Below, one piece after another: positions 25,325-39,200 of a stretch of DNA of 64,000 nucleotides; the first letter of the stretch is position 1; the number at the start of each line of letters is the position of its first letter. The DNA is from Ricinus communis (taxonomy: Eukaryota; Streptophyta; Magnoliopsida; Malpighiales; Euphorbiaceae). Location: the NCBI RefSeq assembly GCF_019578655.1, contig NC_063259.1:4576001-4640000 (forward strand), written 5' to 3'. A model generated the notes under the pieces. It searched no databases, had not been told where the DNA came from, and saw only the letters and a program-made list of their open reading frames with translations. Both the position numbers and the translations under genes were made by a program.

Positions 25325-27060
25325 AACAAAAATTTCTGCTATTTTTCTTTTTCCTTTTCCTTTTTATTTTCCTTCTTTATTTTATTTCACTTTATTTTCT
25401 TTTCTTTTTGCATTTTCAATTTTATATTATTTCCTTTCATCTTCCTTTCATGTTAATTTATTTTAGTAGAACACTTTGCTTTGCCATCTTGATATGTACA
25501 TTTAGTATGATCTTCAATGATTATGATGTGCTAGTTATGTGTTATACCCAGTTTTAATTTTTATAGCACTGTGGATAGTGTTATTCTCAAGTGTGGGGTA
25601 GGTATCTCTTAATTGTTTAAAGGCAATGATAATGGACCATTCTTAGGATGTTAGGACCTAGGGTTTTCATGACATTCAAGTTTAGTATATTCTTTTGTAA
25701 TTAATGACTTAATTCACACACTAGTACTTGATTGTCCCTCTCTATCTTTGTTCTTGAAAGCAATTTCATTGTATTCAATATGCCAATTTGGCCGGGTTAA
25801 ACCGGTGTTACTTGAGTACTTGCGAATTTACAACATTTGATTGTGAACTTTGATTATGTCAATCTCATATTCAATTTATGTGATAACTCAATTGATATGT
25901 CTGGAACCAATTGCAAATTTTAGCCACTTCAAATGTGAGTTTTTGAACCAAAATTAAGCATCCATTGCACATTATGCTCATGACTTTTCTTATTTGAGTG
26001 TGCGCTGTACTTACTTTCATTTCTATAACTTGCTCTGTAATGCTTGTTGCGGTTACATGAATTTTTGAATATCATTAGATGATTTGGGCAGCTTAGGATT
26101 TCACCACATCTGGCCAAAAGCCTACCCTTTTTTTCCATTAGTCAGCCAGTTTTAGCCTTAACCTTTTCTTCATAATTTACACCTAATCACTACACATACA
26201 TCATTCTATACATTTGTCTTTCCTTTCACCCTGTATACTGAGTAATTATGTGTTATGTTTCTTCATTTATGGGATCATAGTGCCTAACATTGTTCTTAAT
26301 TCACTTAGTCTTTTTAGTCATTCTTTGATGCTCCCTTCAATCCAAATTAGATAACTATTCTTATTGTTTATGTCACTAACCACAACAGCCCCTATATAAG
26401 CTGCTGTAATATATATATACATAGTATTATATAAAAAAAATTAAAAAAAAAAAGAAAAGAAGAGAAAAAGAAAGAAATTTTTTTTTATGACTTACCTCTT
26501 AGCGCTTAGCTCTTTTGAATTTAACTCTTGTGAGCATCCTTTACTTCAAATAAGGCTTAGTGAATATTTTTGTTGTTTTAGCACTCAGTTCCCGAAGCAT
26601 TCATTTCAAATAAGTGCATGATTTTTTAGTATACTTTACACTTCTATCCAAATATTCTTACCTTTACCTCAGCCACATTTCAACCCTTGAAAAGACCCTT
26701 TGATTTTGGTATTCAATTATTCGCGGTAGCGAAGATAAGATTTATGAGCAAGCTTATGGTAAACAGGTTTTGTGCAGCTGCATTGAGGGAATTTTCTTAT
26801 TTACCTATAAACACTGTAAGTGATTTGAGAGATTCCTGTGAGGCAATGGTTTTTAGTCTTTAATGCTGGATTGTTATATAAGTTGTGCTTCGAGATGATA
26901 TTTATTATAGTTCTTCCTTAAAGGTCTATAACTTGTTAGTTACTTGAGTTTCATTTTTTATATGTTGAATAAGGTTGAGTTGTGAACTTTAGCATGGATT
27001 CTGAGGGGTGATTGTTGCTTGTGCATGTATTGAGTTATTGATGGCTTAAGGACAAGCAAA
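25325..27060 (+). other. TE1 3' untranslated region
   Basis: T-rich sequence between the 3' ORF and the polypurine tract. It includes an extra AAGTGTGGGG word at about 25588 resembling the tract at the LTR border, and a low-complexity TA then A-rich patch at about 26408-26490. I see no coding region or structured RNA. Confidence 0.6.
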
Positions 27061-27075
27061 AGCTTAAGTGTGGGG
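27061..27075 (+). promoter_or_regulatory. TE1 polypurine tract
   Basis: AGCTTAAGTGTGGGG lies immediately before the TG of the 3' LTR. This is the expected place for the plus-strand primer, and the sequence resembles the AAGTGTGGGG tracts of Athila-type elements. Confidence 0.7.
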
Positions 27076-28530
27076 TGATTTTATATGCATCATATTATAC
27101 ATATTTACATGCCCAATTGTTTAAATTCTTATGCATAGTTATCTCATTTTATGCTAGAATCACCTGTCTTTTGGTTCCTTTCATGTTTCAGGTCATTATC
27201 GAGGGACATTATCAATAATCGAGGGAAATACGCGTAATTATGGACCATAATCCATCAAATTGAGCAAGGACTAGTATTCCAAGGTCGAGCAGGGCTTGGA
27301 CTCTAGCTGTGCTAAATCATTAAATAGTTACCCCCCAAGAGTGCCATTTTGGCATGGTTTCCGAAACCACCACGGCCTCCACCACGGCCCGTGGTGGCTC
27401 AGCACCGGCTAGGGCACGGCCTGAAAGAAATCGAGAGTTACAGAATCACGAGCTCCAAAGACGGCTCGGACTCACGTCTGTCGCGGTCAAGGAACTATAT
27501 AGGCAAAAACGATTTGTTGAATTAGGGTTCGATTTTTTGACTTGATTTCCATTATACAAGCTTACACCATTTTCTTCCAGACTTCAGTACTCGACCTTAG
27601 AAGATCATTTCATCTATGGAAGGAAGGATTACAACTGTTTTAATATCAAATTGAAGATCAAGACAAGATTTAGGAGCATTCAAGAGGCAAATTAGGGTAT
27701 ATTATTATAAATTGAGAATTTAGGGTTTCTCATCCAACTTGAAGAAGAAGGGTGTGCAAGCCTTTAATTTACTTTTCTGAATCTATTCTTTATTTTGTAT
27801 TGTTTATTAGTATGAGTAACTAAATTGTCAAACCCGTTTCGGGTTCCTATGTTGTTGGATTGATTTTAATGCTTATGAGATTTTGATTATCAATGCTTGT
27901 TTCTTCTTGCTTTCATTATTAATGAGAAATCACTTTATTCATGAGACGTTGTGAGTTGTGGTATTTAGATTGCTTTATGTAATTGAGAAATTCATTTAGT
28001 CATTGGAAATTTGAATAGCAAGAACTGGTTAATAATCACTTAAAGATAAGGGTAATTGACTAGTCGGATTAAGAATCAACAAAGCTTAATAGAGGCGGGT
28101 TAAACCTTAATGCTAATCAAATAATCGACCGTTAGGATGAGATTCCAACTTTAGGTTATTAGGTTTAGGAATTCGGTTATCTCGAGAGGGAGACCGAATT
28201 CAGTTAAGAATTCGTCCACGTGTAATTGCAATTGATAATCAATATAATCTCTATCTTCACTAAAATCCAACTAGCCTAGGTCCCATAGGGTTTGCTTTTT
28301 CCTTCGAGAGTTTTCCTAAATCCTTTCAGATTATTTGACACTTAATTAATTGTTCGTTCATATTTAATCATAGCATAATACTTCATCGATTTTGTTTAGG
28401 TTAGATAACATAAGACGCTGCAGTAGGTCTAGGATCACCCTTTCCCGAGAATACGACCTTGATACTCACCATTTGTGCTAGTTTGCATCGATAGGTTCAC
28501 TGCCTTAGATTTTAGCTACACAACATATCA
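27076..28530 (+). repeat. TE1 3' LTR
   Basis: 1,455 bp, beginning TGATTTTATATGCATCA and ending ACACAACATATCA, aligning with the 5' LTR throughout. It differs by numerous substitutions and some indels, concentrated in the first 450 bp, including the GC-rich patch. TATATAGG is retained at about 27496. Confidence 0.95.
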
Positions 28531-28535
28531 AACAC
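28531..28535 (+). repeat. TE1 target-site duplication, right copy (AACAC)
   Basis: Directly follows the terminal CA of the 3' LTR and matches 18270-18274. Confidence 0.95.
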
Positions 28536-28609
28536 TATAGAAGGGCTTTATTTAAGAATATGTGAAAATAACCTCGTAAGAAAGGTATATGTATGAGGAT
28601 GAGAAAAGG

Positions 28610-31600
28610 ATGAGTGAAAGGGATATATCTATTACAATGAGGAAACAACCCCATAAGAGGGCTATATTTGCAAGTATGAGAAAACGACACAGTGAAAGGG
28701 GTATACTTTTTACTATAAGGAGATAACCCCGTAAGAGGGATATATTTGTGAGTATAAGAAAATAACCCTACATAAGGGTTATAATTTGTAATATGAGATA
28801 ATAACCACTAAGAGAGGTATATTTGTAAATATTAGAAAAAAACCCTGTTAGAGGGATACATTTGTGAGCCGGACAAAACAACCTTGTAAAAGGGGTATAT
28901 TTATCAAAATGAGAAAATAGCCCAATAAGAGGGAAAATAACCCCGTAAAATGGTTGTATTTTCTAGTATGTGAAAGCAATTCGATAAGAGGGGTATATTT
29001 GTCAATATTAGAAAATAACCCTATAAGAGGAGTATATCTTTGAGTATAAGAAAACAACACCGTAAAAGGGATATATTTATGAATATAAGAAAATAACCCT
29101 GTAACAGGGACATATTTGTGAGTAGGAGAGAGCATCCTCGTAAAAGACGTATATTTTTTAATATGAGAAAACAACCCAATAAGAGGGGTATATTATAAAT
29201 ATTAGAAAAAAACCTCGTAAGAGGGGTATATTTGTATGTCTGAGAGAACTACCTCGTGAAAAGGGTGCGTTTATGAATATGAGAATACAACCCCGTAAAA
29301 GAGGTATATTTGTGAGTATGAGACAACCTCCGAGTAAAAGTGGTATATTTTTTAATTACAAAAAACCACGTTAGGGGGTTATATTTGTAATATTAGAAAA
29401 CAATCCCGTAAGAGGGGTATATTTGTAAGTATAAGAAAATATCCCCGTAAAAGAGTTATATTTTTTATTAAAAAAACTCCCTAGGATGAGTATATTTGTA
29501 AATATTAGAAAACAACCCCTAAGAGGGTTATGTCTTTGAGTATGAGAAAACAACACCGTAAAAGAGATATATTTTTGAATATGAGAAAATAACCCCGTAA
29601 GAGGAATATATTTATGGATGTGAGAAAAGAACCCCATAAAAGGAGAATATTTGTGAGCATGACAGGAAACCCTGTAAAAGTGAAATGTTTATGAATATGA
29701 GAGAAGAACCTCGTAAAAGGATATATTTATGAAAATGAGAAAATAACCTCGTAATAAGAGTCTATTTGTGAGTATGAGAAAACAACTCTGTAAAATAGGT
29801 ACATTAGTAAGCAAGAGAAAATAACCCCGTAAGAGGAGCTTATTTATCAATATTAGAAAATAACCCCATGAGAGGGGTATATTTTCCAATATGAGAAAAT
29901 AACCTCGTAAGATGGTTATATTTGTGGGTATGAGAAAGTAAAAAGGGTATATTTATGACTGTGAGAAAATAACCCCGTAAGATCAGTATATTTAAAAATA
30001 TTAGAAGACAACCCCGTAAGAAGGGTAGATTTATGATTTTGAGAAAACAATCCCACAAAAGTGGTATATTTATGAATAAGAGAAAGAAATCCCGTAAAAT
30101 GGATATACTTATGACTATGATAAAAAAACCCTGTAAGAGGGGTATATTTGTCAATATGAGAGAACAACCCTCATAAGAGAGGTAGATTTATGAGTATGAG
30201 AAAATAACACTGTAACAGGGGTATATTTATGAATATAAGAAAATAACCCCATTAGAGGTATGTTTGTGAGTATGAGAAAACGATATAGTGAAAGGGGTGT
30301 ATCTTTTACTATGAGAAAACAACCCTGTAAGAGTGGTATATTTGTGAGTATGACAAAACAATACTGCAAAGTGCTATATTTTTTACTTTGAGAAAAAAAT
30401 CCCATAAGAGGGGTATATTTGTGAGTATGAGAAAACAATCCCTAAGAGGGTTGTATTTGTGGGTATGAGAAATTAACCCCGTAAAAGATGTATATTTTAA
30501 AATATGAGAAAACAACCACGTAAGAGGAATCTATTTGTGAGTGTGAGAAAACAACCCCATAAAGGGGTATATTTGTGAGTTTGAGAAAATAACCTCGTAA
30601 AAGTGGAATATTTATGAATATGAGAAAAAAAACCCCCGTAAAAGTGGTATATTTATGAATATGAGAAAAGAACCTTGTAAAAGGGGTGTATTTATGAATA
30701 TGAGAAAATAATCCCGTAAGAGTAGTATATTTGTTAATATGAGGAGACAAGCTCGTCAAAGGGTATTTGTATTATTATGAGTAAATGGCACCTGTAAAAG
30801 GGTAAATTCTTTACTATAAGAAAACAACTTTGTAAGATAGGTATATTTGTGGGTATGAGAAATAGTTTTAAAAGGGCGTATCTTTTAACATGAGAACATA
30901 ACCACCTATGAGGGGTATATTTATAAATATTAGAAAACAACTATATAAAACGGGTATATTTGGTAGTATGAGAAAGCAACCCCATAAAAGAGAGAATATT
31001 TACGAATATGAGAAGACAACCCCATAAAAGGGGTATATTTATGAATATGAGAAAATAATCCCGTGAAAGTGGTATATTTATGAATATGAGAAAAGAATCT
31101 CATACAAGGGGTATATTTATGACTATGAGAAAACAACCCCGTAAGAGGGTATATTTATCAGTTTGAGAAATGACCCCATAAAAGGGATGTATTTGTGAGT
31201 ATGTGAAAATAACCCCGTAAGAAGGAGTATATTTATCAATATTAGAGAACAATCTTGTAAGAGCGTTAGATTTATGAGTATGAGAAAACAACACTCTAGA
31301 AGGCTATATTTATGAATATGAGATAATAACCTCGTAAGAGAGACATATTTGTGAGTATGAGAAAATGACCAGTGAAAGGGATATATCTATTACAATGAGG
31401 AAACAATCCCGTAAGAGGGCTATATTTGCAAGTATGAGAAAACGACACAGTGAAAGGGGTATACTTTTTACTATGAGAAGAAAACCCCGTAAGAGGGGTA
31501 TATTTGTGAGTATGAGGAAATAACGTACAAAAGGGGTATAATTTATAACATGAGATAATAACCACTAAGAGAGGTATATTTGTAAATATTAGAAAACAAC

Positions 31601-32300
31601 CCTGCTGGAGGGATATATTTGTGAGTCGGAGAAAACAACCCCAAAAAAGGGGTATATTTGAAGTATTAGAAAATAACCTCATAAAGGGGTATATTTATCA
31701 AAATAAGAAAATAGCCCTATAAGAGGGGTATATTTGTGAGTGTGAGAAAACAACTCCGTAAAATGCTTGTATTTTCTAGTATATGAAAATAATCCTGTAA
31801 GAGGGGTATATATGTGAGTACGATAAAACAACACCCTAAAAGGAGTATATTTATGAATATAAGGAAAAAACCACGTAGAGGGACATATTTGTGAGTAGGA
31901 GAGAGCATCCCCGTAAAAAATATTTTTTTTTAATATGAGAAAACAACCCCATAAGAGGGGTATATTTATAGATATTAGAAAAGACCTCGTAAGAGGGGTA
32001 TATTTGTGTGTCTGAGAGAACTATCCCGTAAAAGGGGTACGTTTATGAATATGAGGAAACAACCCCGTAAAAGGGGTATATTTGTGAGTATGAGATAGCA
32101 TCCTAATAAAAGTGGTATATTTTTTAATATGAGAAACAAAAAAAATGTTAGAGGGCTATATTTATAAATATTAGAAAATAACCCCATAAGAGGGATATAT
32201 TTGTGAGTATAAGAAAATATCCTTGTAAAAGAGTTATATTTTTTATTAAAAAAAACTCCCTAAGAGAAGTATATTTGTAAATATTATAAAACAACTCCTA
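28610..32300 (+). repeat. About 2.76-kb higher-order repeat
   Basis: The marker GGATATATCTATTACAATGA occurs at 28621 and 31379 (2,758 bp apart), followed in both by a TTTGCAAGTATGAGAAAACG block and later by the odd variant TTTTTATTAAAAAAA plus CTCCCTA. A further copy starts at 43739. The match continues for about 1 kb or more in each case. Confidence 0.75.
31290..31294 (+). other. Uninterrupted paralogue of the TE1 insertion site (copy A)
   Basis: AACAC inside GAGAAAACAACACTCTAGAA, flanked on both sides by the same variants that flank TE1. Upstream is TTAGATTTATGAGTATGAG; downstream are the ATATCTATTACAATGAG and CAAGTATGAG units. No element is present. Confidence 0.8.
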
Positions 32301-35119
32301 AGAAGGTTATGTTTATGAGTATGAGAAAACAACCCCATAAAAGTGGTATATTTATGAATTTGAGATAACAAGCACGTAAGAGGGGTATATTTTTTATTAT
32401 GAAACAACCCCGTAAAGAAGATATATTTTTTTAGTATAAGAAAATAACCCCGTAAAATGGTATATTTATGAATTTGAGAAAACGGCCATGTAAGAGGGGT
32501 ATATTCGTGAGTGTGAGAAAATAACACCGTAAAAGGAGTATATTTATGAATATGAGTAAATAACCTCGTAAGAGGGGTATATTTATGAGTATGAGAAAGC
32601 ATCCCCGTCAAAGGGGTATACTTGCAAGTGTGAGAAAACAACCCCGTGACAAGGATATATTTGTGAGTATGAGAAAACAACCCTATAACAGTGGTATGTT
32701 TATGGATATGAAAAAACAACCCTATAAAAAGGGTATATTTCTAAATATGAGAAAATAACCCCATAAGAGGGGTATATTTTTTAGTATCTCTATAAAAAAG
32801 GTATACTTGTTAATATGAGAAAACAATCCAGTAAGAGGGACATATTTGTGAGCCACAGAAAACAACCCCATAAAGGGGGTATATTTGTGAGTATGAGAAA
32901 ACAATTGCATAAAATTGGTATATTTATAAATATGAGAAAAAACCTCGTAAATAGCATACATTTATGTATATGAGAAAGTTGTCCCATACGAGTGGTATCT
33001 TTATGGATGTGAGAAAACAACACCATAAAAGGGGAATATTTTTGAGTTTGAGAAAACATTCCCGTAAAAGGGGTACTTTTCTGAATATGAGAAAACAACC
33101 CCGTAAGACGGATATACCGTGAAAGTGATATATTTGTAAGTATGAGAAAACAATCTCGTAAAAGGTGTATTATTTTAATATGGGAAAACAATCCCCGTAA
33201 CTGGAATATATTTGTGAGTGTGAGATAATAACCCCATAATAGAGGTATATTTGTGAGTGTGAGAAAACAATCTCGTAAAATTGGTAAATTTATGAATATG
33301 AGAAAAGAACCACGTAAAAGGGGTATATTTATGAATAGGAGAAAAAAAACCGCATAAGAGGGGTATATTTGTGAGTATGAGAAAACAATGCTGTGAAAGT
33401 GGTATATCTTTTACTATGAGATAATAACCCTATAAGAGTATATTTGTGGGTATTATAAAAATAACCTTGTAAAAAGGGTATATTTTGAATATGAGAAAAT
33501 AACCTCGTTAAAGAGGGGTATATTTGTAAGTGTGAGAAAACAACTCCATAATAGGGGTACATTCATGAGTTTGAGAAAACAACCCTGTAAAAGGAATATA
33601 TTTCTTAATATAAGAAAATAACCCCCTAAGAGAGATATATTAGTAAATATTAGAAAACAACCTCATAAGAGGGGTATTTTTTTTATCATGAGAAAATAAC
33701 CCTGTAAAAGAGGTATATTTATTATTATGAGAAAGCAAACCCGTAAGAGGCGTATATCTGTGAGTATGAGAAAACAACCTCGTGAATAGAGTATATTTGT
33801 GAGTATGAGAAATAACCCCATAAAAGGGATATGTTTTTTACTATGTGAATATAACCTCATAAGAGAGATATATTTATGAGTGTGAGAATACAATCCCATA
33901 AAAGGAATATATATTTGTGAGTATGAGAGAACAACCCAGTAAAAGGGGTATATTTTTTAATATGAGATAATAACCCCATATGAGAAGTACATTTGTAAAT
34001 ATTAGAAAACAACACCATAAGAGAGGTATATTTTTTAGTATGAGAAAACAACCATGTAAAAGGGGTATATTTATGAATATGAGAAAACAACCCTCTAAGA
34101 GGGCATACTTGTGAGTATGAGAAAACAACCTCGTGAAAGGGGTATAATTGTGAAAAGAAGGAAACAACTACGTAAAAGGGTATATTTTTGAATTTAAGAA
34201 AACAATCCCATAAGAGGAATATATTTATTAGTGTGCAAAAACAACCTCATAAAAGATATAAATTTGTAAGTATGAGAAAATAATCGCGTAAAAATGGTAA
34301 ATTTATGAATATAATAATACAACCCCGTAAAAGGGGTATATTCATAAATAGGAGAAAACAACCACGAAAGACGGGTATATTTATGAGTATGAAAAAACAA
34401 CACCGTAAAAGGTGTATATTTTTTACTTTGAGAAAATAACCCCGTAAGAGAGGTATATTTGTAAGTATGATAAAACAACCACGTAAAAGGGGTATATTTT
34501 CTAATATGAGAAAATAACTCCATATGAGGGCTGCATTTGTAAATATCAGAATACAACCCTGTAAGAGGGATATATTTGTAGGTCCGATTAAACAACACTA
34601 GAAAAAGGGTATATTTGTATGTATGAGAAAAATACAGCGTAAAAGTGGTATATTTATGAATATGAGAATGAAAACTTCGTAAAATCGGCATATTTATGAA
34701 TATGAGAAAATTGCCATGTCAGAGGGTTATAATTATGAGTGTGAGAAAATAACCCCATAAAAGGGGTACATATTTGAGTATGAGAAAACAATGCGTAAAG
34801 AGGTATATTTTCAATATTAGTAAACAACCCTGTAAGAGGAGTACAATTATGAGTATGAGAAAACAACACCATAGAAAGGCATATTTATGAATATGAGAAA
34901 ATAATCTCGTAAGAGGGGTATATTTGTTAGTATGAGAAAATAACTCCATAAGAGGGATGCATATTTGTGAGTATGAGAAAATTAGTAAACAACCCGTAAA
35001 ATGGTATATTTATAAATAAGAGAAAATAACCCTATAAGAGGAGTATATTAGTGAGTATAAGAAAGCATTCTCATAAATTGGGTATATCATTTATATGAAA
35101 AAAGAGCCGCATAAGAGCG

Positions 35120-38100
35120 GTATATTTATAAATATTAGAAAACAACCCTGTCAGAGAGGTATGTGAGTATGAAACAACTATGCTGTAAAAGGGGTATGTT
35201 TATGAATATGAGAAAATGATCCCGCAAGATGGATATAATTGTCAGTATGAGAAAGCATCCCCGCAAAAGGAGTACATTTTCTAATATAAGAAAATAACAC
35301 TGTAAAAGGGGTATATTTATGACTATGAGAAAACAACCCCGTAAGAGGGATGCATTTGTAAATATTATAATACAATCCCATAAAAAAGAATATATTTGTG
35401 AGTCGGAGAAAACAACCCCATAAAAAGGTTATATTTGTGGGTATGTGAGAAATCTACCCCGTAAAAGTGGTATATTTATGAATATGAGAAAGGAATCCCG
35501 TAAAAGTGCTATATTTAAGACTATAAGAAAACAGCCCCTTAAGAGGATTATGATTCTGAATTGGAGAAAACAACCCCCTTAAAGTGGTATATTTTTGCGT
35601 ATATGGAAGCAACCCGTAAAAGGGATATATTTATGAATATGAGAAAGTATCCTCATAAGATTGGTATATTTATGAGTGTGAAAAAACAACCCCGTGACAG
35701 GGGTATATTTGTGAGTATGAGAAAACAACCCCGTAAGAAGGGTATATTTGTTAATGTCAGAAAACAACCTTATAAGAGGTGTAGATTTATGAGTATGAGA
35801 AAACAATCCCATAAAAGGTGTATATTTATGAAAATGAGAATACAATCCCATAATTAGGGTATATTTGAGAGTATGAGAAAACAACCCCGTAAAATTGGTA
35901 TATTTATGAATATGAGAAAAGAATCCCATGAGAGGGGGGTATATTTATGAATATGAGAAAATAACCCTGTAAGAGGCGTATATTTGTGAGTGTGAGAAAA
36001 TAACCTCCTAGCAAGAGTACATTTGCGAGTCTTAGAAAACAACCCCATAAAAAGGGTATATTTATGAATATAAGAAAAGAACCTCATAAAAGGAGTATAT
36101 TTATGAATATGATTAAATAGCCTCATAATAGCGGTATATTTGTGAGAAAACAACAGTGTAACAGGTAAATTTTTTAGTATAAGAAAAAAAATCCTGTAAT
36201 AGGGATATATTTATGAATATTAGAAAACAACATAACACTGTAAGATGGGTAAATTTGTGAGTATAAGAAAGCATCCCCGTAAAAGCAATATATTTTTTAA
36301 TAATAGAAAACAACTACGTAAGAGGGTATATTTATAAATATTAGAAAATAACCCCATCAGATAGGGATATTTGTAGTATGAGAGAACTACCCTATAAAAA
36401 GGGCTACATTTTTAGAGGGATATATTTGTAAGTCGGAGAAACAACCCCATAAAAAGGGTATATTTGTGAGTATGAGAGAACTACCCTATAAAAGTGCTGT
36501 ATTTATGAATATAAGAAAGAAAGCTCGTAAAAGTTGTATATTTATCAGTATGAGAAAATAATCCCTTAAGAGGGTTATAATCCTGAGTGTGAGAAAAGAA
36601 CCCTGTAAAAGGGGTATATTTTTACGTATGAGAAAAAAACCCCTGTAAAGCGGTATATTTGTCAATATTAAAAGACAATACCGTAAGAGGAGTATAATTG
36701 TGGCTATGAGAAAATAACCCTATAAAAGTACTATTTTGATAAATATGAGAAAAGAACCATGTAACAGGGGTATATTTATGAATATGACAAAATAACCCTG
36801 TAAGAGAGATCTATTTTTAAGTCATAGAAAACAACCTCATAAAAGAGATATATTGTGAATATAAGAAACAACCCCATAATAATGGTATGTTTATGAATAT
36901 GAGAAAACAATCCCGTAAAAGAGGTATATTTTCAATATTAGTAAACAACCCCGTAAAAATGCTATATTTATGAATATGAGAAAATTGCCCATAAAAGGGG
37001 TATATTTGTGAGTGTGAGAAAATAATGCTGCAAAATGGGTATATTTTTTAATTTGAGAAAATAAACTCGTAAAATGTTATATTTATAAATAAGAGAAAAC
37101 CCTATAAGAGGAGTATATTAATGAGTATAAGAAAGCATCCTCGTAAAATGGGTATATCTTTTATATGAAAAAAGAACAGCATAAGAGCGGTATATTTATA
37201 AATATTAAAAAATAACTTTGTTAGAAAGGTATGTTTGTCAGTATGAAACAACTATGCTGTGAAAGGGGTATGTTTATGAATATGAGGAAACAATCCTGCA
37301 AGAGGGGTATATTTGTTAGTATGAGAAAGCATCCCTGCAAAAGAACTACATTTTCTAATATAAGAAAAGAACATCGTAAAAGGGGTATATTTATGACTAT
37401 GAGAAAACAACCCTATAAGAGGGACGCATTTGTAAATATTATAATACAATCCCATAAGAGGGATATATTTTTTAGTCGGAGAAAACAATCCCATAAAAAG
37501 ATTATATTTGTGGGTATGAGAAATCTACCCCGTAAAAGTAGTATATTTATGAATATGAAAGAGGAATCCCGTAAAAGTGGTATATTTAAGTCTATGAGAA
37601 AACAGCCTCTTAGAGGGTTATGATTCTGAATGTGAGAACATAACCCCCTAAAAATGGTATATTTTTGCGTATGTGAAAACAATCTATAAAAGGGATTATT
37701 TATGAATATGAGAAAATAACCTCGTAAGAGAGTATATTTGTGAGTGTGAGAAAACAACTCCGTGACAGGATTATATTTGTGAGTATGATAAAACAACCTC
37801 GTAAAAGGTGTATATTTATAAAAATGAGAATACATTCCCGTAATTGGGATATACTTGAGAGTATGACAAAAAACCCCGTAAAAGTGGTATATTTATGAAT
37901 ATGAGAAAAGAACCCCATGAGAGGGGTATATTTATGAATATGAGAAAATAATCTCATAAGAGGCGTATATTTGTGAGTGTGAGAAAATAACCCCGTAACA
38001 AAGGTACATTTGCGAGTCTGAGAAAACAACACCATAAAAGAGGTAAATTTATGACTATGAGAATAGAACCCTGTAAAAAGGGTATATTTATGAATATGAT

Positions 38101-39200
38101 TAAATAGCCTCATAAGAGCGGTATATTTGTGAGAAAACAACAGTGTAATAGATAAATTTTTTAGCATAAGAAAAAAATCCCGTAATAGGGATATATTTAT
38201 GAATATTAAAAAACAACTCCATAAGAGTGTTATATTTATTTGTATGAGAAAATACTGTAAAATTGATATATTTATGAATATGAGAGCACAACACCGTGAG
38301 ATGGGTAAATTTGTGAGTATGAGAAAGCATCCCTGTACAAGCGATATATTTTTTAATAAGAGAAAACAACCGTGTAAGACGGTATGTTTATAAATATTAG
38401 AAAATAACCCCATCAGATAGGAATATTTGTGAGTATGAGAGAACTACCCCTCAAAATAGGACTATATTTTTAGAGGGATATATTTGTGAGTCAGAGAAAC
38501 AACCTCATAAAAAGGGTATTTTTGTGTATGAGAAAACTACCATGTAAAAGTGGTATATTTATGAATATGTGAAAGGAAGCTCGTAAAAGTTGTATATTTA
38601 TCAATATGAGAAAACAACCCCGTAATAGGGTTATAATTCTGAATGTGAGAAAAGAACCCTACAAAAGGGGTATATTTTTACGTATGAGAAAACAACCCTA
38701 TAAGCGGTATATTTGTCAATATTAGAAAATAACCCTATAAGAGGAGTGTAATTGTGACTATGAGAAAACAACCCCGAAAAAATGGTATATTGATAAATAT
38801 GAGAAAAGAACCATGTAACAGGGGTATATTTATGAATATGACAAAACAGCCCTGTAAGAGGGATATATTTTTGAGTCATAGAAAATAACCCCATAAAAGA
38901 GATATAATATGAGTATGAGAAACAACCCCGTAACAGTGGTATGTTTATGAATATGAGAAAACAGTCTCGTAAAAGAGGTATATTTCTGAATATGAGAAAA
39001 CAACCCCGTAAGAGGGGTATATTTGTGAGTATGAGAAAACATCCTTGTAAAAGGGGTATATTTGTTAATATGAGAAAATAATTCCATAAGAGGGATACAT
39101 TTGTGAGCCATAGAAAATGACTCCATGGAAGGAGAATATATGTGAGTATGAGAAAACAATGGCGTAAAACTGGTATATTTATGAATATGAGAAAAGAACC
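35120..39200 (+). repeat. About 2.06-kb higher-order repeat, two tandem copies
   Basis: TATGAAACAACTATGCTG occurs at about 35167 and 37225, a TTTTTAGAGGGATATATTTG junction at about 36408 and 38468, and AAGCTCGTAAAAGTTG at about 36529 and 38577. All three pairs are 2.05-2.06 kb apart. In the related region at 10.8-13 kb the same order appears once, so this is an additional tandem copy. Confidence 0.8.

Larger units (their letters stand above)
18275..28530 (+). mobile_element. TE1: degenerate Athila-type LTR retrotransposon lacking RT and integrase
   Basis: Complete LTR element of 10,256 bp on the + strand, bounded by TG and CA and by an AACAC target duplication. Order: LTR 18275-19730, tRNA-Asp-type primer site, leader, broken gag and protease (19889-22502), a TATA box and possible leader intron, a 3' ORF with 11 premature stops (23756-25324), a long 3' untranslated part, purine-rich tract, LTR 27076-28530. 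No reverse transcriptase, RNase H or integrase motif is visible in any frame. The primer site, Gag-protease style and 3' ORF fit the Athila lineage. The two LTRs clearly differ by substitutions and indels, so the insertion is not recent. It is a non-autonomous, inactivated copy. Confidence 0.93.

Noticed and set aside
25321..25557. Plus-strand ORF rich in phenylalanine and leucine after the TE1 3' ORF
   Set aside because: Produced by a T-rich untranslated stretch; low-complexity composition and no homology that I recognise.
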